From contig JAJOHG010000038.1 in NCBI GenBank assembly GCA_021029095.1, positions 186,001 to 250,000 of the forward strand: 64,000 bases of DNA, in the 5' to 3' direction. How positions within the stretch are numbered: the first letter of the stretch is position 1; every line of letters begins with the position of its first letter. The translations under genes and the position numbers were made by a program. Of the stretch, positions 59,108 to 64,000 are shown piece after piece. A model generated the notes under the pieces. It worked only from the letters and a program-made list of their open reading frames with translations, was not told the origin of the DNA and searched no databases. Source of the stretch: Phellopilus nigrolimitatus. Taxonomy: Eukaryota; Basidiomycota; Agaricomycetes; Hymenochaetales; Hymenochaetaceae.

Positions 59108-59680
59108 GTTTGGCTAGGATGCCCATCCTTGGGCGTGCCCATCATTGGGGACGCCCATCCTTGGGGATGCCCAATATTTTGGGCGTGCCCATCCTTGGGC
59201 ATGCCCAATATTTTGGGCGTGCCCATCATTGGGGACGCCCATCCTTGGGGACGCCCATCCTTGGGCATGCCCAATATTTTGGGCGTGCCCATCATTGGGG
59301 ACGCCCATCCTTGGGGACGCCCATCCTTGGGCATGCCCATCCTTGGGCATGCCCAATATTTTGGGCGTGCCCATCATTGGGGACGCCCATCCTTGGGGAC
59401 GCCCACGCTTGGGCATGCCCAATATTTTGGGCGTGCCCATCATTGGGCATGCCCAATATTTTGGGCGTGCCCATCATTGGGGACGCCCATCCTTGGGGAC
59501 GCCCACGCTTGGGCATGCCCAATATTTTGGGCGTGCCCATCATTGGGAGCGCCCATCCTTGGGGACGCCCAAATGTGCGCATGTCCAAATGTGGACATGC
59601 GCACATTTGGGCACATTTGGGCATGCCCATCATCCTTGGGGACGCCCACACTTGGGCATGCCCGAGGATGGGTGTCCTTG
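59108..59680. repeat. Right subterminal array of GGGCATGCCC palindromes
   Basis: About thirty palindromic cores (GGGCGTGCCC, GGGCATGCCC, GGGGACGCCC) joined by ATCC, ATCATT or AATATTTT linkers, mirroring the array at the left end. A unit of about 66 bp containing CCCAATATTTTGGGCGTG recurs. Frames such as 59145..59894 are repeat artefacts. Confidence 0.9.
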
Positions 59681-60480
59681 TACACAGGGCTTGTCATTAC
59701 CACCAATTGAAAGGCTAGTGAGCCCTCAGTTCGCGTTGATTATGTCCCTGCCCTTTGTACACATAACCCGTCCCTACAACCAATTGAATGGTTTAGTGAG
59801 CCCTCAGTTCGCGTTGATTATGTCCCTGCCCTTTGTACACATAACCTGTCCCTACAACCAATTGAATGGTTTAGTGAGCCTCAGTTCGCGTTGATTACGT
59901 CCCTGCCCTTTGTACACATAACCTGTCCCTACAACCAATCGATTACGTCCCTGCCCTTTGTACACACGGCCCGTCCCTACAACCAATCAAATGGTTTAGT
60001 GAGGCCTCCTGATTGGCTTTGGGCAGCCAACAACAGCATTGTGGTCCAAAAGGACCAGAGATATCAATGTACTTGCTGACCCAAACCAATCTGCACCCAA
60101 TCCTGTTTAAACCAAACCCGGTATAGCCCAGACCAGCTCAAACAGTGGCTCAGCCGTTAAGCAGACACTATAGCACACCAATACAATGCTAGATACAATG
60201 CGTGCAACAGGGACAATATTTATATAATTAGGTCCAACTATCTGGGAAATCCCATACCAGGGCCCCCTGACAGCCAGTGACAAGTTATGGGATTTCCCAA
60301 GGATGGGCATTCCCAAAGACCCTGAAATACACCCTGAGATCCCCACAGTTGGGCATGCCCAGGCATATGGGCATGCCCAACTGCCATGGGACTCACATAA
60401 CCAAGCAGGACCTATTAGAAGGAACCCTCATATGGGTCGGTCCTACCTAATAGGTCCTTGGTAAGGGGGTGCCTGAAGTG
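59625..60480 (-). repeat. Right terminal inverted repeat of the KDZ element
   Basis: Reverse complement of the left terminus. About 100 bp longer because the tandem section here has a different arrangement, with units containing AACGCGAACTGAGGGCTCAC and CAATTGGTTGTAGGGAC instead of only the CGATTGG form. It ends CCCCCTTACC-type sequence (inverted) then GCCTGAAGTG at 60480. Confidence 0.92.
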
Positions 60481-60591
60481 ATCTATTAGACTTGTTCTCT
60501 GAAGCGTCCCTCTGATCTTACGATCACTTAGTCTCCGGTTGCTTGTAGCGTCCCTGCGCCGCCGCTCTCATATCTACTCGATATTCTAACA
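60481..60591 (+). repeat. Copia 3' LTR, last part
   Basis: Begins with the second ATCTATT (60481..60487) and continues AGACTTGTTCTC to ATTCTAACA. 312 bp plus 104 bp (after removing one ATCTATT) equals 416 bp, the exact length of the 5' LTR. Confidence 0.95.
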
Positions 60592-61743
60592 CTTCTGCTA
60601 ACTTCTGAATGACATCAGTGTTTAGCCTGTTAAGCTGCAATGATTCATTGTGAAGTCCTATATCATGTAAGACAAGTGCAAGTGTAAGGGCTCTATAAAA
60701 CCATGCAATAGTAGGCATCTCTGAAGTATGATCATCAAATATTCGAAGAAGGGAAATGACTTCAATCAGAGCATCCTCTGTCTTTCTCTTGGGGTTGGAG
60801 TAATCAGGCTTGTGGTAAAGGTAGTCTGGAGTGTAATACTGTGGAAGAGCAGTTCTATCTGGGGAGAATATAACTGGCTCTTTTCCCAAAGCCTGTTCCA
60901 GTGCTTTGATTTTGAGAGACAATGCCCAGGCATCAGCATCTTTGCTGGCAGCAGCTACATCCTAAATCCAAAAGATTGTCTAAGCAGATATGCAATTCAT
61001 ACTGAACAGGAAGTTTACAAGAGAAGCTTTCTTCAAAGACTTCTTCTTCGCCGTCGTGTCCATCTCATCAATGCCGAGAAGTCTGTCAGCTTGCGCCGGA
61101 TCTCTCTGAGCTGCTTGGATAAGAATTGTCAAATCCTGGGCCAAAGCTATCGCCCCAGACAGGATCTCAGGAGAACTTGCACTAGTTTGAGCAACGATCT
61201 GTACGTTAGTCCTCACCTGAAAAAGCACAGTCAGCAATAGGCTGAGTCGATCTGAGAAACAATCTACCATGAATCCAAGCTTAGCCTCAGCAATTTCGTT
61301 TCTCAGTTCCTTTATTTCATCTTTGATTTTAGTAGCAGTGAGCAGAGCTAAGCCTTTACGAATGGGATTCTTGCTCTGCTGCTGGACCAAAAGTTTCTGG
61401 GATCGATCGAGAAGGTTTTCGAGACCACTGGAAGGATTCAGCATCCAGCAGTGAATGATGTGTGGGTTAACATACCTCTTCAACAGCGACATATTGTGAT
61501 CCAAGCCAGGAAGATTGTCGCTGACATGACCCTTTCGAAGGCCTTCGAGATCTTCGATCTCATTGAGAAGTTTAGCAGAAAGCCGATACAATGCTGTCTG
61601 ATTCTCTCGACACTGAAACCATGACAATCATATTTTAAGCACTTTCTGTTAGGATAAACTAATATGCGACGTACCTCTTCGAGAGCTTCCTTTATCTTCC
61701 ATGCACGCTCGACGAGGTCAGGAATGCCTGTTGCAAAATCCAT
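60592..61743 (-). pseudogene. 5' part of the TPR-repeat host gene (helical N-terminal domain)
   Basis: Start MDFATGIPDLVERAWKIKEA at 61743. Exons 61743..61675, 61612..61019 and 60961..60592, with introns of 62 and 57 bp in phase 0. The N-terminal 220 residues are almost all helix (ENQTALYRLSAKLLNEIEDL, then IRKGLALLTATKIKDEIKEL). They resemble the MLKL/HeLo-like helical bundles at the start of many agaricomycete NLR-type proteins; this is an inference. No NTPase domain is present. The last exon reads TALPQYYTPDYLYHKPD, MPTIAWFYRALTLALVLHD and DVIQKLAE, where the Copia element interrupts. Joined to 25726..25101 the gene is 1659 nt (552 residues) in one frame. It is broken here; a truncated N-terminal product may still be made. 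Confidence 0.88.
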
Positions 61744-63667
61744 CTAGCACCGCAAGATAAGACACGATTTCGCAAGGACACGCGATCTGCGACAGATACG
61801 AACTCTGAACTGGCAGAAAGTTCAGTAAACACAGAAGAAGTCTTAGTGCAAGAGTTAAGAGGACGCGAATGCGCGAGCGACGCTGGTAAGGCCAGAGATG
61901 ATGGGGGTGAAAGGGCAAGGGGAGCGACGCAGAGCGAATGCGCAGTTCAATCGTGCCCGTGGGATGGTGATGGAAGCTCTGCCTCGAGGCGGTGTGCTCG
62001 ACTTCGAAAAAGTTAGATGCAAGTCCTTCGAGAGCAAAATCTAATAATTGACGCTGGGGAATGTGTGATCTGAACTTTATCTTGGAATGACATTGCTTTC
62101 GCAGTGGTTATGCCAAAGACATGTAAGTACATTTTCCGTTATTATCTATGTGATTGGGCCGCTCAACATTGTCACTTATACATGTTCTTACGGGAAGATT
62201 TGGTCCGCCCGCATCCTGTGCGCCAGGCCCCAATATCTGCTTCCTCGGATCGAAGCTATCGGATGAGAACGCCCAGGGATGCCGGCCATTTTCGTACACG
62301 CATACACACGCACTAGAGCCTTATCCTGGAATGGAATCAGTATTCGTAGTTGTTAAGTGTGCTGAATATTCACGAAATTATATTTTCCCATTAGCCAATT
62401 GCGACACTAGGCAGCGTTCTTGTTTATAGATGTGCAGCGTGCAGAATGAATTGGCCACCCGCATCTCAGTCCCCAGGTCCACACACGTGTTCGGAACCGT
62501 TCAAGAGCAACCCTTGACTCCGAATGCCAGATGTGTTTTCTTTTCTGCACACCTGGGCCTTTGATCTCTGCGACGAAGTTTTCAAGCTTTCTGTAAAAAT
62601 AAACCTAAAATAAAAGGTAAGCTCGACGAGCACTAACATCTCCCACCTGAAAATGTATGTCGAATAGACGCCGGTTTCCGCCTCAATCGATAGGAAGTCT
62701 GCTGCTCCTGTTCATGTCACACCGCGTTGCTTGTCGTTCATCACGTTGCAGTAGACCTGCGGCACAAAGATCGAACGTCAATCGGTGGGGGATCTAAAAG
62801 AAAACTAACGGAGAGAAGAGCAAGGAAGACAGTCGCACATCAGAACACAGCAAGTACTTCGTACTCGGTGCAAAGCACTTCTTTGATTCTCCCATCGCGC
62901 CCAGGACCGGGTGCGGTACGACGTCCTTCTTCCGATCACATAGTACACTCGCCGGCTCCCCTGGCGCCGACTCAGTGCGAAGCTTATCACTCCTATGCTC
63001 CTTGCGTCGTCAATGGGAACACACTTGGCGCTAGTATCCATAATACTTTCCCAGCGCGAGTGCCTCGGCCAGCTGCACATGCGGAGATTGCTCGCCCTTG
63101 TTCATCAAGTGCGTGCCCGAGGAGCAAAGGCAGTCCGATAAGAAGCCAAGGTAGGCTAATCCGCTCTTGAAGAACTTTGGGAGTGGGGAGCTCATGATCA
63201 ACGGTTATCGCAGCTTAGCAAATAAATAACGTACAGTCACGATTAATAGGGAATGTAGGACGCAGATAAAGCTTTTGTGCGAGTTCGTTGGTCTTGCTCG
63301 AGCAAGATGGTAGACCCTGGACGAGCGCGCGCAGACAGAGGCCCACCAAGACGCTGAATTGCGGATTCGTACATACAGCGTCGGACTTCCTCAAGAAACT
63401 TTAGCGCGAGCACTGAAACGGCAGAAAAGGCGAAAAACACACCGAACGTTCCTGGAGCTCTGGATTCGATGTGCATAGGTAGTTTATTGCGCGCGCTCGA
63501 ACTTGAACTTCTAGTTCATTAGTCTAGCTCGTTAGGCACGTTAAGGGGCGCCCAGCATAGACAGACGTTACATCCGATGAAGCTGCATCAATCAACATCA
63601 TGAAACCTGTTAGCCGAACGCATCAATTCATAGCTCACGTCTGCGTGCTGTTCTCCCCGAGGAGCTT
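61744..63667. other. Intergenic 1.9 kb right of the broken gene
   Basis: Contains the promoter of the TPR gene near 61744..62000. Plus frames at 62104..62429 and 62727..63170 and minus frames at 61855..62037 and 63243..63476 have no domain. The last (GTFGVFFAFSAVSVLALKFL) could encode a membrane helix but has no supporting exons. Confidence 0.4.
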
Positions 63668-63817
63668 CAGTTCGCGGGCAAAGTGTTCGTCGTGAACGTG
63701 CTGTACGCGTGGACGAAGGCCTCCAACAGCCTCTGCTCTGTTCCTTTTCGCACCGATGTCTGTAGTTCAGCGAGATACTTTTCTTCGTATGCGTCCCTCT
63801 TCCACCCCTTCAGCCTC
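63668..63817 (-). CDS. Possible terminal exon of a minus-strand gene
   Basis: After a CGACTGACAG acceptor at about 63818, a frame reads LKGWKRDAYEEKYLAELQTS, then TEQRLLEAFVHAYSTFTT and stops at 63668. The composition is protein-like and helical, but the upstream exons would lie in the last bases of the window or beyond and I cannot define them. Family unknown. Confidence 0.3.
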
Positions 63818-64000
63818 TGTCAGTCGTCTTAGCTTTTTCCCCATTGAATAGTTAGGCTCTTTTCTACTGAATGGTCGGAGGAGAGATGGTCTCGCAAAAC
63901 GAATTCTTTCATCGGTCGATCATTCTGTCTTTCCCTTCAACACAAAATGCCAGCATAGTCCAAAGTAATAAATTAAGATCACGCATCTACTAGCTCAGCA
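63818..64000. other. Window edge, nothing recognised
   Basis: AT-rich sequence with no frame, repeat or RNA gene that I can support. Confidence 0.4.

Larger units (their letters stand above)
32486..60480 (+). mobile_element. 28.0 kb KDZ-type DNA transposon with passenger genes
   Basis: Bounded by inverted termini CACTTCAGGCACCCCC and flanked by a 7 bp duplication, ATCTATT. Carries a KDZ transposase (plus strand, right end), a coiled-coil acidic protein and an Spt5-like protein (both minus), subterminal palindrome arrays, a foldback and minisatellites. Without the Gypsy and the inner LTR element it is about 17.5 kb. The transposase frame is intact and both termini are present, so the element could be autonomous or recently active. 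KDZ (Kyakuja-Dileera-Zisupton) elements are known to be expanded in Agaricomycetes and to carry extra genes. Confidence 0.9.
25732..60591 (+). mobile_element. Copia LTR retrotransposon, outermost insert, carrying nested elements
   Basis: The LTRs begin TGTTGGAATTTC and end GATATTCTAACA and are flanked by CTTCT on both sides (25727..25731 and 60592..60596). After subtracting the KDZ element and the 1.5 kb TIR element, the Copia element is about 5.36 kb, a normal size. The order is LTR, half-tRNA primer site, gag, protease, integrase, reverse transcriptase, RNase H, polypurine tract, LTR. The compared 312 bp of the two LTRs look identical, so the insertion is recent. Both nested inserts disable it: one splits the integrase and the other splits the 3' LTR. 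Confidence 0.95.

Noticed and set aside
59075..59894. Frames of 200-250 codons reading GACPSLG-like repeats
   Set aside because: They follow the GGGCATGCCC palindrome array and are open in several frames on both strands.
61855..62037. Pro/Arg-rich minus frame just upstream of the TPR gene
   Set aside because: It is out of frame with the gene start, has no domain, and lies where the promoter is expected.

Overview
The window comes from a filamentous basidiomycete, most likely an Agaricomycete. The signs are many introns of about 50-70 bp, a KDZ transposase with basidiomycete-type introns, fungal Zn2Cys6 and DUF6699-like genes, and Copia and chromodomain Gypsy retroelements. All calls were made by reading the sequence. 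Splice sites and repeat boundaries were placed by eye, and no database search was run.

The left 25 kb is ordinary, gene-sparse chromosome. It holds a Zn2Cys6 transcription factor running off the left edge (minus strand), an intron-containing tRNA-Glu, a DUF6699-like gene (minus), a tandem pair of related genes (plus; the first copy is frameshifted), a gluconokinase (minus), a conserved agaricomycete gene of unknown function (plus), a long low-complexity Ser/Pro/Gln-rich gene (plus) and a small two-exon gene (plus). Single-base frame switches recur in several of these genes. They may reflect decay or assembly indels.

From 25.1 to 61.7 kb the window is one host gene blown apart by nested transposons. 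The gene (minus strand, helical N-terminus plus TPR-like repeats) has its 3' part at 25.1-25.73 kb and its 5' part at 60.59-61.74 kb. The layers are as follows. (1) A Copia retrotransposon (25732-60591, target duplication CTTCT) sits in the host gene. (2) A 1.5 kb TIR element (28190-29684, GCGC) sits in the Copia integrase. (3) A 28.0 kb KDZ-type DNA transposon (32486-60480, ATCTATT) sits in the Copia 3' LTR. (4) A chromodomain Gypsy element (40044-50513, GCGAA) sits in an Spt5-like gene carried by the KDZ element. (5) A non-coding LTR element full of minisatellite (46493-50450, ACGT) sits in the Gypsy 5' LTR. Removing each insert plus one target-site copy restores the exact LTR length (416 bp Copia, 396 bp Gypsy) or the exact reading frame (TPR gene, Copia polyprotein, Spt5-like gene), so the order of insertion is well supported.

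The KDZ element is the most notable object. It has terminal inverted repeats of 750-850 bp, arrays of GGGCATGCCC-type palindromes near both ends, an apparently intact eight-exon transposase of 1085 codons, and at least two passenger genes (an Spt5/KOW-like protein and a coiled-coil acidic protein). It also contains a 627 bp foldback and a minisatellite region built around a nearly perfect 101 bp inverted repeat. The last 2 kb of the window is intergenic with one possible terminal exon.
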